Assembly (NCBI RefSeq): GCF_008035925.1
Contig: NZ_CP036264.1
Location: 3,406,443 to 3,470,442, forward strand
Length of the DNA: 64,000 bases
Direction: 5' to 3'
Source of the DNA: Stieleria maiorica
GTDB taxonomy: Bacteria > Planctomycetota > Planctomycetia > Pirellulales > Pirellulaceae
The translations under genes were made by a program, and so were the position numbers. The first letter of the stretch is position 1; every line of letters begins with the position of its first letter. Below, one piece after another: positions 54,984-63,608 of this stretch. The notes under the pieces were generated by a model, which searched no databases, was not told the DNA's origin, and saw only the letters and a list, made by a program, of their open reading frames with translations.

Positions 54984-56483
54984 TTAACCCAGCTTCGGGA
55001 TACTGGCGACCATTCGCATGCTGGTTGTCAATTCTTCCATCTGCAACCAGGGTCTCATCCAGGCGACCGCGTTGTAGGAACCCGGTTTGCCCGGGATTTC
55101 CTTGACTTCGACTCTCGCTTCGGCCAGAGGGTAGCGTGCCCGCACGTCCGAGGGCGGATTGGGGTCGCTGGTGACGTAGTTGTGAATCCACCGGTCCAGC
55201 CACGCTTCGCAGTCGCTGGCTTCCATGAACGATCCGATCTTATCTCGCCCGAGGACCTTCAAGTAGTGCGAGAACCGGCTGGTCGCCATGATGTAGGGCA
55301 GTCGAGCACTGATCGCGGCGTTGGCCGTCGCTTCGGGGCGATCGTACAACTTGGGTTTCTGGGTCGTCTGGGCGCCGAAGAAGACCGAGTAATCGGTGTT
55401 CTTGAAGTGACACAGTGGCAGGAAGCCCAGATCGCTGAGTTCTTTTTCGCGTCGGTCGGTGATCGCGATTTCCGTCGGGCACTTCAAGTCCATGTCACCG
55501 TCATCGGCTTTGAAGATATAGGACGGCAAGCCTTCGACCTTGCCGCCGTTTTCCACGCCGCGGATGGTCGTGCAGAAACCGGTTTTGGCGAAGGCATCGG
55601 TCAGTTTCGCGCCCATGACGTAGGCCGTGTTCATCCAGCAGAACTCGTCGTGTTCGACGTGGATGGATTCGCCCTTCTTGCCGACCGGCACTTCTTCGTA
55701 CGCGAATTCGTCGATGGTCTTGGTGTTGGCACCATAGGGCAACCGGGCCAGCGTTCGCGGCATCGTCAACACGCAGAAGCGGCTGTCTTCGCTTTCGCGG
55801 AAGCTTTTCCATTTGGTGTATTCGGCCGACTCGAAGATCCGCGCCAAATCACGCGGTTTGGACAGTTCGGTCCATTCGTCGAAGCCGAACAACTGCGGCG
55901 CGGTCGCGCTGATGAACGGACAGAACGCCGATGCGGCGACGCCGCTGATGTTGGTCAGCAGGTCGACGTCTTCGGGGTGATTGGTGAATTCGTAATCGCC
56001 GATCAAGGCGCCGTAGGGCGCACCGCCGGGGGTCCCGAATTCGTCTTCGTAAAGCTTTTTGAACAGCTGGCTTTGGTCGAATTCGACCGCGCGGTCCATG
56101 TCCTTGAACAACTCGCGTTTGCCGCAGTTGAGCACGCGGATCTTTAACGACTCGCCGGTTTCGCTGTTCATCACCAGGTGGTGCAGCCCACGCCAGGAGC
56201 CTTCCAGTTTTTGGAACTTTTCGTTGTGCATGATGGCGGCGAGCTGGGTGCTCATTTTGGCATCGATGCCCGCGATCGCGGCGTTGATCGATCGCATGAC
56301 GTCCTTGTCAAACGTGACGGTCCCCTTCAGGGCTTCTTCGGTCAGCGTTTTGATCAGCTCTTCGGCGCGCGAACGCTCTGTTTTTTTGGTCGCCGCGATC
56401 GCGGTTTCCAACAGACTGACACTCTCTTCGGTTTCGGTCGTTGCCTGCTGTTCCGCTTGGCCTTCAGTTTCACCGGCACTCAT
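54984..56483 (-). CDS. tssC: type VI secretion sheath protein TssC (VipB)
   Basis: A 499-residue large sheath subunit. The ATG at 56483 (MSAGETEGQ) follows GAGGAG; the frame open to 56585 overlaps tssB and is not used. Motifs are [130 protein letters not shown], and [20 protein letters not shown]. It forms the contractile sheath with TssB. Length normal. Confidence 0.95.
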   Translation of the reverse strand: MSAGETEGQAEQQATTETEESVSLLETAIAATKKTERSRAEELIKTLTEEALKGTVTFDKDVMRSINAAIAGIDAKMSTQLAAIMHNEKFQKLEGSWRGLHHLVMNSETGESLKIRVLNCGKRELFKDMDRAVEFDQSQLFKKLYEDEFGTPGGAPYGALIGDYEFTNHPEDVDLLTNISGVAASAFCPFISATAPQLFGFDEWTELSKPRDLARIFESAEYTKWKSFRESEDSRFCVLTMPRTLARLPYGANTKTIDEFAYEEVPVGKKGESIHVEHDEFCWMNTAYVMGAKLTDAFAKTGFCTTIRGVENGGKVEGLPSYIFKADDGDMDLKCPTEIAITDRREKELSDLGFLPLCHFKNTDYSVFFGAQTTQKPKLYDRPEATANAAISARLPYIMATSRFSHYLKVLGRDKIGSFMEASDCEAWLDRWIHNYVTSDPNPPSDVRARYPLAEARVEVKEIPGKPGSYNAVAWMRPWLQMEELTTSMRMVASIPKLG

Positions 56484-56550
56484 GGCAAGTTGACTCCTCA
56501 CATCGGGGGATTGATTCAGAATGGATTGAACGACGAGGGGGGGGCGGTTT

Positions 56551-57069
56551 CTATTCTGCCGCCGGCTCGTCGGCGTCGACGCCAAGCTCGCCGGATAGCT
56601 GTTTCAGTTGATCGCTGTTTTTGAGCACTTGCTCCAGCACGTTTTCCAGGTCGTCGCTGCGATCAATCTTGGTGGCCAAGTCGCGGAGCTTGTCGCGAGT
56701 TTCCATCAACTTCTTCAGCGGATCGACTTTGTCGACGATGTTCGCCGGTTCGAAATCGTCCATCGATTTGAAGTCCAAGTTGACCGACATTTCGCTGCCA
56801 TCGCCGGCCAGCGTGTTTTCGACGCGCATGTTCAATCCCGGTGTCATCCGTTGCAGCACGTCGTTGAAGTTGTCGCGGTCGATCTGGATGAACTTGCGAT
56901 CCTTCAACGGCTTCAACTTGGTCGTCGGGTCACCCGAAAAATCGCCCATCACGCCGACCACAAAGGGCAACTCTTTGACGACCTGTGCACCTTCGGTTTC
57001 CACCTCATAGGTGATGTGAACACGAGGCTTGCGAACACGGTTCAACTTTTGTTGTTGGCTTTCGGCCAT
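56551..57069 (-). CDS. tssB: type VI secretion sheath protein TssB (VipA)
   Basis: A 172-residue small sheath subunit from the ATG at 57069, which has GGAG just upstream; the frame to 57123 is longer but weaker. Signature: [76 protein letters not shown] and [12 protein letters not shown], all typical of VipA. It pairs with TssC. Confidence 0.95.
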   Translation of the reverse strand: MAESQQQKLNRVRKPRVHITYEVETEGAQVVKELPFVVGVMGDFSGDPTTKLKPLKDRKFIQIDRDNFNDVLQRMTPGLNMRVENTLAGDGSEMSVNLDFKSMDDFEPANIVDKVDPLKKLMETRDKLRDLATKIDRSDDLENVLEQVLKNSDQLKQLSGELGVDADEPAAE

Positions 57070-57200
57070 CTCATCATCTCCAGACGCGCGATTTGTAAGC
57101 TCGAGCACGAGCCCCGGTATCATTCGGTTTTAAGTCACCGGTCCCCCCCAGGCAAGCTTCACCAGCCGACCGGGTGACAAGAAACCAGTGAAAAACGGTT

Positions 57201-58349
57201 TCAATCCTCATCGTATTCATCGTCCTTGACCGGAATCCCCGTCCGCTCGGACAGGTTTCGAAGAACACTCGAGTCTTGGATTAATTTTTGCAGCAACGTG
57301 GGCAAGTCCATGCGTCCGAACTCGACGGTTTGCTGCAACATGTAGCTGACCGGCGAATGCGGCTCGGTCTTGCGGAAGAACTCGCTGGCCTTCATCAACA
57401 TCCGAAACGCATCCTCGCGGTTGTTAACCTGGGCCTGTGCCAGATCGACCTGAGGTGCGGCGTTGGAAGTCAGCCCCGTCGCCGACGCCTCCGCGTCCCC
57501 TTCACCACCGGCATCGGAATCGCCGGACAACAGGTTTCGCGTCAGGTTGGAAAACGCTTGCTGAATCGATTCCAAGGTGCGTCGGATCTGGCTGCTCGGT
57601 GGCGTATGGTCCTCTTCGTCTCCATCGACACGGCACTTGTCTTCCAGCGTCGCCGTCAATTCTTTAAAGGCCTCGATCGCCTCGGCGATGTCTTCCTCGT
57701 GTTGTCGCAATTGGTCCAGGTCGATTTGGCGGACCGCGTTGTCAAAGTCCCCTTCGGTGACCTCCCCGCCACCGCCGCCGGTGGTCGCTTCGCGATAGGC
57801 CGCAAAGGTCAGCGCGCCGTATCCGGGCAGCAGCGGGATCTCCTCCAACGGCGCGATCAAGGTCCCCGCTCCCTCCAGGCCGTTCAGACTGGTGATCTGG
57901 GAAACGGTGTCCAGGTATCCGTCATCCTCGTCGTGCGGCGGGTAAATCCCCTCCCAAAACGTCTCGCAAATCTTGTTGACCAATCGAAACCCGTCCCGCG
58001 CGCCGGCATAGCCGTTGCGTCGCGTGTTGGCCTCGATCAGCCACGAGGCGACCCACAGGTCTTTGGAATGGTTGGCGATGATGTCGACACATTGGTCCAG
58101 CACGACCCGCCAATCCGGCGCGCTGGGGACTTCGACCGCCTGCCCCTGCTCCTGCAGCGCGGCCAGTTCGTCTTCGTCGTACATCGCGAACTCGCGGATC
58201 TTTCGTTCCGCATTGACCGCTTCGGCCCGGGCGTCCTTGGCCCGCTGAAACCGCTCGAAATCGCTGCGACGCAAATACTGCCCGCTCGGCGAATCGTCTG
58301 AAATCGGAGCGATCAGCTGATCAAAATCAAGTGTCGGTTCGGATGCCAT
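57201..58349 (-). CDS. tssA: type VI secretion protein TssA
   Basis: A 382-residue TssA (ImpA N-terminal domain): LIAPISDDSPSGQYLRRSDFERFQRAKDAR, WRVVLDQCVDIIANHSKDLWVASWLIEANTRRNGYAGARDGFRLV and ETFWEGIYPPHDEDDGY. TssA guides sheath assembly. The C-terminal part carries an acidic/Gly-rich linker and ends PTLLQKLIQDSS, similar to short TssA types. It lies 57 bp after the sigma factor gene and 131 bp before tssB. Confidence 0.9.
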   Translation of the reverse strand: MASEPTLDFDQLIAPISDDSPSGQYLRRSDFERFQRAKDARAEAVNAERKIREFAMYDEDELAALQEQGQAVEVPSAPDWRVVLDQCVDIIANHSKDLWVASWLIEANTRRNGYAGARDGFRLVNKICETFWEGIYPPHDEDDGYLDTVSQITSLNGLEGAGTLIAPLEEIPLLPGYGALTFAAYREATTGGGGGEVTEGDFDNAVRQIDLDQLRQHEEDIAEAIEAFKELTATLEDKCRVDGDEEDHTPPSSQIRRTLESIQQAFSNLTRNLLSGDSDAGGEGDAEASATGLTSNAAPQVDLAQAQVNNREDAFRMLMKASEFFRKTEPHSPVSYMLQQTVEFGRMDLPTLLQKLIQDSSVLRNLSERTGIPVKDDEYDED

Positions 58350-58406
58350 GATGGACTCTCGATGCCGTAACGGTGAAGGTTTCTACTCGGTTAGCGGAGA
58401 ACGCAG

Positions 58407-59129
58407 TCAATCGTTACCACTGCGGCGCAGACTTTGTGCCATTTGGTCCAAACTCTTCGCATGGATACGACTCGCCCAACTCTTGCTGATCCCAACGCGT
58501 TCGGCAGCTTCGGTCAGCGAAAAACCCTCGAAATAGATCGTCGAGATCAATCGTTTTGCGTCGTTGGGCAGCTCATCGACCAATTTGCGTAGCGTTGTTT
58601 GCATTTCGCGGTTTGCAACGACCTTGCTGGGGATCTCATGCTGGTCGGCCGCCTGGGCCAAGACGTTCGATTCGGAATCTTCATCACCGCTGGCCAGATA
58701 GACGATCGCCAACCGCTCGGTCATCTTGCCCAACCAATCGGCATCCTCGCTGGAATTGGATTTTTCGTCAGCGTTTTCTCCCTGGGAAGATTCACTGCGC
58801 AACACGTCCTCGGCCATGTCGCGAAATCGCAATCGCCGCAACCGCGCGCGGCTGGTCCAATTCATCTTGGACACCCCGTCGTAGATCGCCCCCCGGACAC
58901 GGTAGTAGGCGAACGTGGTGAAGCGGGTGCCGCAGTCGGGGTCGAATTTCTGGGCCGCTTCGGCCAAACCCAACTGGCCATAGGCGATCAAATCGTCCAG
59001 ATCCATCGGGATCGGCAGCGAGCGGTGCACACGCATCGCCAGCGAATGCACCAACCCCTGGGCTTCGTTGATCAAATCGGCCGGCGATTCTCCACCGGCG
59101 GATGATTCATCGCTCGATTGGGCGTTCAC
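58407..59129 (-). CDS. sigma-70 family (FliA/SigB-like) sigma factor in the T6SS operon
   Basis: A 240-residue alternative sigma factor. The GTG at 59129 is chosen: it has AGGAG with a 7-nt gap and overlaps the upstream stop (GTGA); an ATG at 59153 would add 8 residues. Region 2: MDLDDLIAYGQLGLAEAAQKFDPDCGTRFTTFAYYRVRGAIYDG, close to FliA/SigF/SigB. Region 4: RLISTIYFEGFSLTEAAERVGISKSWASRIHAKSL, a helix-turn-helix. Between them is a long acidic segment. Its place in the operon suggests it controls the secretion genes or their effectors. Confidence 0.9.
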   Translation of the reverse strand: MNAQSSDESSAGGESPADLINEAQGLVHSLAMRVHRSLPIPMDLDDLIAYGQLGLAEAAQKFDPDCGTRFTTFAYYRVRGAIYDGVSKMNWTSRARLRRLRFRDMAEDVLRSESSQGENADEKSNSSEDADWLGKMTERLAIVYLASGDEDSESNVLAQAADQHEIPSKVVANREMQTTLRKLVDELPNDAKRLISTIYFEGFSLTEAAERVGISKSWASRIHAKSLDQMAQSLRRSGND

Positions 59130-59533
59130 GATTCCGCTCCTAAAGAGTTCCATAACCGCTCGATGCGACGACGACTTTGTTCATTGGACCACAACGCCCC
59201 GCCGACTTCGTCATACAGCTCTGCCGGTAGCTGGCGCGACCGCACCCCCAGGCGATGCTTCAGGACCGCCTTGGCGATCAAGACGAACAGCCCCGGATCG
59301 ATCGCATGATCCTGATGGCGAATGCGGAACCTGCGGAGCGTTTCGAGCAACTGCTGGGAATTCTCTTGATTCCGCACGAGCGTCTCGCCCAACACCTCTT
59401 GTAGCAGCTGCTGATTCTGCGTCGGTGTCAGTCCCTTTTGGCCCTGGGGCCGCCCCTGGGCGCCGCGTGATGCGTCATCGTCATCGCGGTAACGCGTGTA
59501 GGTCCCGCGCGACGGTGAAGGCTGGGCTGACAT
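59126..59533 (-). CDS. hypothetical protein in the T6SS operon
   Basis: A 135-residue soluble protein, start ATG 59533. The first 40 residues are polar and disordered-looking, and the rest is helical (NQQLLQEVLGETLVRNQENSQQLLETLRRFR, DPGLFVLIAKAVLKHRLG). I do not recognise it. It overlaps the sigma factor start by 4 bp (GTGA), suggesting translational coupling, and it may act with it, perhaps as a modulator; this is inference only. Confidence 0.7.
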   Translation of the reverse strand: MSAQPSPSRGTYTRYRDDDDASRGAQGRPQGQKGLTPTQNQQLLQEVLGETLVRNQENSQQLLETLRRFRIRHQDHAIDPGLFVLIAKAVLKHRLGVRSRQLPAELYDEVGGALWSNEQSRRRIERLWNSLGAES

Positions 59534-59544
59534 CGGACGCTCGT

Positions 59545-61230
59545 TTACTCTGCGTTAAAGTACCAGATCAATAGTCCCACGATCGTCGCGACCAAGGCAC
59601 CGTTGACGACCATCAAGATGCGGACGCCGGTCTGCATCCGATCTTCTTCGGCCAATGCTTCGCTGCCCCATTCCAACTCTTCTTCTTCGTTGGTCGCCTT
59701 CTTGAACACGCTGGCGAGAAACGCTTGGCGATCCGGCATCGCGCCACTGGCAACGAAGTAGCAACCGCTAAACAGCAACGGTTCATTGTCGCTCAGGTGC
59801 GGCCCGGCGGCGTTGATCGCGTAGGCCGACTTGATCAAATGGGCCAGCCGCGGTTGGAACGTCGACCGGATTCGGCACAGCAGCGAATACAGGTGTCGGT
59901 TCCCCGGCTTGCTCAGCCCGTCGCCTTCGCGAAACAGCAGGTACGACCAGTCTTCGAATGCTCCGCAGGCATGTTTGACCACGGCGTCCAACTGCGGCGC
60001 CGTGGGCAGATTCCACAACCCGTATCCTTTGCCGAAACGTTGCACCGACGAACGTTCCGCACCGACGCGTCGCACCAGTTCGCGGAACCCGGTTTCCAGT
60101 TCCATCGAATCGACCACGTGGGTCACGCTGCAACGGACTCGCAGTGCTCCGCGAAGGCAGGCCAAATCGGCCTTGAGGGCGATCAGGATTTGATTGACCA
60201 TGTCTTGCGAGCCGTCGGCCAAAAAACGGAACGGTGTGGAAACGATCACGCCGTTGATCGGGCACAGCGGGTCACGCAAGCGCCGAAACAACCGGCACAG
60301 GTACGCCAACCGCGCCGTCGCCATGCTGGCATCGCTGGGAGTCAGGATCGCGCTGGCGATGCCACCACCCTGCGGCTGCATCGGGTTTTTGATCCCGCCG
60401 GAAACGTCACCCACCATCATCGTGCCGCGCATGTCCGCGCCCTGGTTCTGCGGGGGCACGGGGATGTTCAGCCCGGCAATGGTATTGCGGACATCGGCCG
60501 AGTAAGCCGACGGGTTGCCGGCGGCCGGAGGCATCGGCGGACGCATCGCCGCGGCGGGGGATTGCCCGATCGAACTGATGTCCATCGTGCGATCGGCCTG
60601 GAACGGCTGCGGCGCACCGGGCATCTGTCCGGGCACGATCGTCGAATCCCGTGGCGAACCGAGCAGTTTGCTCAACTGGCAGCACTCGGTGCACACCACG
60701 TAAATGGCTTGCTGGTTGGCGAACACGTGAATCGGTGCCGGACCCAGCGGAGCGCGTACCGGGAATTGAGTGTTGGACGTCGCCATGAACGCGTTGACCG
60801 ATTCCACCGTCCCCGGGCCGGCGATCAAGAAGATCGGCGTCTCGGACGGATCGATCGATTGTTCCTCCATCGCCCCGAGCGCCGTTTCCCAGGCGCGGTC
60901 GATGTCGGGAAACGCCGACGGTTCGCCCTCCAGCCACAACTTGAGCGCAAACCAAACAACGACCGGGATCGCCACGACCAGGGCAAAGATCGCCGGAAGC
61001 TCACGCCAGTAGAAGCTGGCCTTCTGTTCGGTCTGGTCGGTGTAAAAACGAATGATCGCCCAAACGATGGCGACGATCAGCAACCCGAAGAACAGCAACC
61101 ATGCGGCCCGCGCCTGCAGCGACAGCCCCAGGATGCGTTTGGGCGAACTGATGACGCTGCTGGGAATCCGCGCCAACAGACGAAACGGGTACAAGACCGC
61201 ATCGACAAAACTGCGTATCGCGCTGCCCAT
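59545..61230 (-). CDS. shortened TssM (IcmF-related) membrane protein without P-loop
   Basis: A 561-residue protein where TssM sits in normal clusters (beside tssL). It has two N-terminal membrane segments (42-61, 78-99), a cytoplasmic part resembling the IcmF N-terminal domain (PLCPINGVIVSTPFRFLADGSQDMVNQILIALKADLACLRGALRV and VTHVVDSMELETGFREL), then a closing membrane segment (about 538-558). The usual Walker A GxxxxGKT reads AGPGTVES (137-144), so nucleotide binding is improbable. The large periplasmic part of a 1100-1200-residue TssM is missing. A glycine/proline-rich linker (about 200-270) is present. Anchoring role inferred. Confidence 0.75.
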   Translation of the reverse strand: MGSAIRSFVDAVLYPFRLLARIPSSVISSPKRILGLSLQARAAWLLFFGLLIVAIVWAIIRFYTDQTEQKASFYWRELPAIFALVVAIPVVVWFALKLWLEGEPSAFPDIDRAWETALGAMEEQSIDPSETPIFLIAGPGTVESVNAFMATSNTQFPVRAPLGPAPIHVFANQQAIYVVCTECCQLSKLLGSPRDSTIVPGQMPGAPQPFQADRTMDISSIGQSPAAAMRPPMPPAAGNPSAYSADVRNTIAGLNIPVPPQNQGADMRGTMMVGDVSGGIKNPMQPQGGGIASAILTPSDASMATARLAYLCRLFRRLRDPLCPINGVIVSTPFRFLADGSQDMVNQILIALKADLACLRGALRVRCSVTHVVDSMELETGFRELVRRVGAERSSVQRFGKGYGLWNLPTAPQLDAVVKHACGAFEDWSYLLFREGDGLSKPGNRHLYSLLCRIRSTFQPRLAHLIKSAYAINAAGPHLSDNEPLLFSGCYFVASGAMPDRQAFLASVFKKATNEEEELEWGSEALAEEDRMQTGVRILMVVNGALVATIVGLLIWYFNAE

Positions 61231-61252
61231 CTTTATCGCCTCCTCTCGACAC

Positions 61253-61891
61253 TCATGGCCACACCAACATTTTTCCGATTCCGACGGCGACCGCGGCCAA
61301 CAGCACGCAGCAGATCACCGAACTGATCAACAAGTACTTTCCCTCCAGCGGCGGTGCCCCTTGGCCGGGACGACCTTGTTCCAGGATCGGCGGACGGCCC
61401 TGCCCTAATTGAATCGCCATACCGGTCCGGCGGGCCCATTCATCCAGCGAAGCCGGCACGCCGAAGTGTTCGTGTTGGGCGGTCGCTTCGGGGTCTGCGT
61501 AAAGCCCGCGAAACCCCAACACGACGCAAACGTAAAACACTTCCAACGCGTCCTTCTGAGGCAACTCGGTCGCCTTTTGACTCTGTTCGTAAAACTTGGA
61601 AAACGCGCTGGTGCTTTTGAAGATCTGAAACTCCAACCGGTTCTGTTCCCACCAATTGCTGCCGTCCCAAGCCGCTTCGATCAACAAGTCATCGACCCAG
61701 GCGACCAGGGCATACTTGGCTAGCTCCCAATCGGGACGGCGGCCGAGCATATTTTCGGCATTGTCCAATAACCCTCGGATCTTCGCGCTGATGTCCTCCG
61801 GGCTCGGACTCTTGTTCGCCTCGATTTCATCCACGACGGACGAAACGTACATGAAGACGGGGTCGACGGCGGCGGCGAATTCAGGCGACAT
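61253..61891 (-). CDS. tssL: type VI secretion membrane protein TssL (DotU)
   Basis: A 212-residue DotU-type protein: VFMYVSSVVDEIEANKSPSPEDISAKIRGLLDNAE, AKYALVAWVDDLLIEAAWDGSNWWEQNRLEFQIF, ALEVFYVCVVLGFRGLY and one C-terminal membrane helix (about 187-208). It is a tail-anchored inner-membrane core component that binds TssM and TssK. There is no peptidoglycan-binding extension. Confidence 0.95.
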   Translation of the reverse strand: MSPEFAAAVDPVFMYVSSVVDEIEANKSPSPEDISAKIRGLLDNAENMLGRRPDWELAKYALVAWVDDLLIEAAWDGSNWWEQNRLEFQIFKSTSAFSKFYEQSQKATELPQKDALEVFYVCVVLGFRGLYADPEATAQHEHFGVPASLDEWARRTGMAIQLGQGRPPILEQGRPGQGAPPLEGKYLLISSVICCVLLAAVAVGIGKMLVWP

Positions 61892-61951
61892 AGAGGAAAA
61901 GGGTTGATCCGAGGCGAAAGTGGGGCGCGCAAGCTGCGGCGAATCGGGGTA

Positions 61952-63412
61952 TCAGTCTTCGGCGGTGGGGACGGCGAACAAACTTAGCTTAAGCGTGGCG
62001 TCGACGCCTTGATCCTTGATCTGCAGCTCCTTCTTTCCCTGCAACGTTGCCAAATTTGCGATCAACGCCTCCTTGAAACGGACGCCCAACCGCGGTGAGT
62101 CGTCCGAGCGCAGATCTTCCCACGCCGGCCCGCTTTTGTTGACGCTGTAAAACAGCCAGTTGTCGCCTTGTGGAAGCGCCCGCGGGGCTTTCGTTTCGGT
62201 GATTTTCAGTCCGTCTTGCCGAAAACGGAACATGAAATCGACCTTCTCGCTTTTGCCCAACTTCCAATCCAACCGACCGATCTCCAGCAATTCACGACAC
62301 TGGGCCGCCGTGATCTGCTCGTACTGAACTCCAATGTACCATTCCCAGCCCTTGCTCATCCATTTCTGGTCCAGCGAAACTTCCTGCCCCTTGCCGGCGC
62401 CGATGAAGTCGCGTCGCTCGAACTTGTATTCCTGGACTTCGGTGATCAGTGTGCGAATCTCCTCCAGGACCCAGCGGAAGATTCGCGCCAGGTCGTCGTG
62501 GTCGTACATCGGGATCTCACCCGGGCGACGGTCGGAGCGAAAGATGGAAAGCGATCCGACGATCCGACACAGGTCGGTGTACGCGACGTGCGGATGCACC
62601 CCCCGGGCAAATGCCAACGACCGCAGCGATCCGTAGCCGGCGTTGAGCGCGGTCAACATCAGCAACCGGTTCATGTCGCCGGCCTCAGGCGCCCCCTGCA
62701 TGATCCCGCGGGTGATGACCTGTGAACTGAGCACCTCGATCTTTTGACCGATGATGTCGTAGGCGGCGCGGACATAGTCCCGCGCCAATTCCGGCCAGGC
62801 ATCACAGCCCAGCACCGGCGGAATGTAGTCGCTGTCCAATTCCGGCGCGGCCTCGGCGGCACCGGAGCGTTTGATCCGAGCGATCGGCAGCGTTTCATAG
62901 CCGGCCAGGTTGTCCGTTCCTAACAGAATCTGAACATTCAACGTCCGCAGCGAAATCTCTTGCTCGTTTCCGCCCGCGTTTTCATCGGCGACCGTGCCGG
63001 GAAGTCCGACAAAGCGATGCTGTCCGCCTCGCTCGGGCAAGGTGTTGGGGCGTCCGAGTCGAAGTTTGGGGACGGCCAAGAACACATCGATCGATTCGAC
63101 CTGATCGAACGCGTCGGACAAACTTCGCTTGACCGATCCACCTGTTTTACCCAAATCCACTCGGTCGGGTTGTTGCGCCGAATCGATCCAAATCACCGTG
63201 CCGTCGCGCAGTCGCGCCTGACATTCGCTCAATTCGAACTGACCGTTGGCGATCGCTTCGCGGCTGAAACTGATCTGCCGAAGGCCATAGTTGTATCCGT
63301 GATCGAGCGCAACATGCTGTCTCGCATTCTCGTCGATACTTCGTTCGGCGGCCTGCATGTGATGGGGCCGTAAAAACATCCCCTCTAACCAAGCAACACT
63401 CTCGTTGTGCAT
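61952..63412 (-). CDS. tssK: type VI secretion baseplate protein TssK
   Basis: A 486-residue TssK (ImpJ/VasE): VAWLEGMFLRPHHMQAAERSIDENARQ is the family's signature start, followed by YGLRQISFSREAIANGQFELSECQARLRDGTVI and the middle SSQVITRGIMQGAPEAGDMNRLLMLTALNAGY. It links the baseplate to the membrane complex TssL/TssM. It is the first gene of the minus-strand operon; the divergent gap 63413-63608 holds the probable promoter region. Confidence 0.95.
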   Translation of the reverse strand: MHNESVAWLEGMFLRPHHMQAAERSIDENARQHVALDHGYNYGLRQISFSREAIANGQFELSECQARLRDGTVIWIDSAQQPDRVDLGKTGGSVKRSLSDAFDQVESIDVFLAVPKLRLGRPNTLPERGGQHRFVGLPGTVADENAGGNEQEISLRTLNVQILLGTDNLAGYETLPIARIKRSGAAEAAPELDSDYIPPVLGCDAWPELARDYVRAAYDIIGQKIEVLSSQVITRGIMQGAPEAGDMNRLLMLTALNAGYGSLRSLAFARGVHPHVAYTDLCRIVGSLSIFRSDRRPGEIPMYDHDDLARIFRWVLEEIRTLITEVQEYKFERRDFIGAGKGQEVSLDQKWMSKGWEWYIGVQYEQITAAQCRELLEIGRLDWKLGKSEKVDFMFRFRQDGLKITETKAPRALPQGDNWLFYSVNKSGPAWEDLRSDDSPRLGVRFKEALIANLATLQGKKELQIKDQGVDATLKLSLFAVPTAED

Positions 63413-63480
63413 CGCTGTAGTGTTCTCCTCACCGGGGGCGTCTGTAATCTGCCATCAGTAATCGCACCGTTGCCATCAAT

Positions 63481-63525
63481 TCCACTGTGCTCAGATTCAC
63501 TGTGCTCAGATCCACTGTGCTCTGA
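63481..63525. promoter_or_regulatory. three direct repeats with 15-bp spacing
   Basis: CACTGTGCTCAGA occurs at 63483 and 63498, and with one change at 63513, giving an exact 15-bp period. They lie in the 196-bp divergent gap between tssK and the gene at 63609. An operator function is inferred from position only. Confidence 0.45.
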
Positions 63526-63608
63526 TACTCTAGCAGGTGTCGGGTATCGTTCCCACTAGGTAAACTTTTCCCATAGGGATCAGACTTCTTCCGTTGGATC
63601 GCAATAAG

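Noticed and set aside
59725..61326. 533-codon plus-strand frame
   Set aside because: Antisense to the tssM-like gene; composition typical of a shadow.
63481..63525. CRISPR array
   Set aside because: Three 15-bp-period units with no spacers of unique sequence are direct repeats, not a CRISPR.
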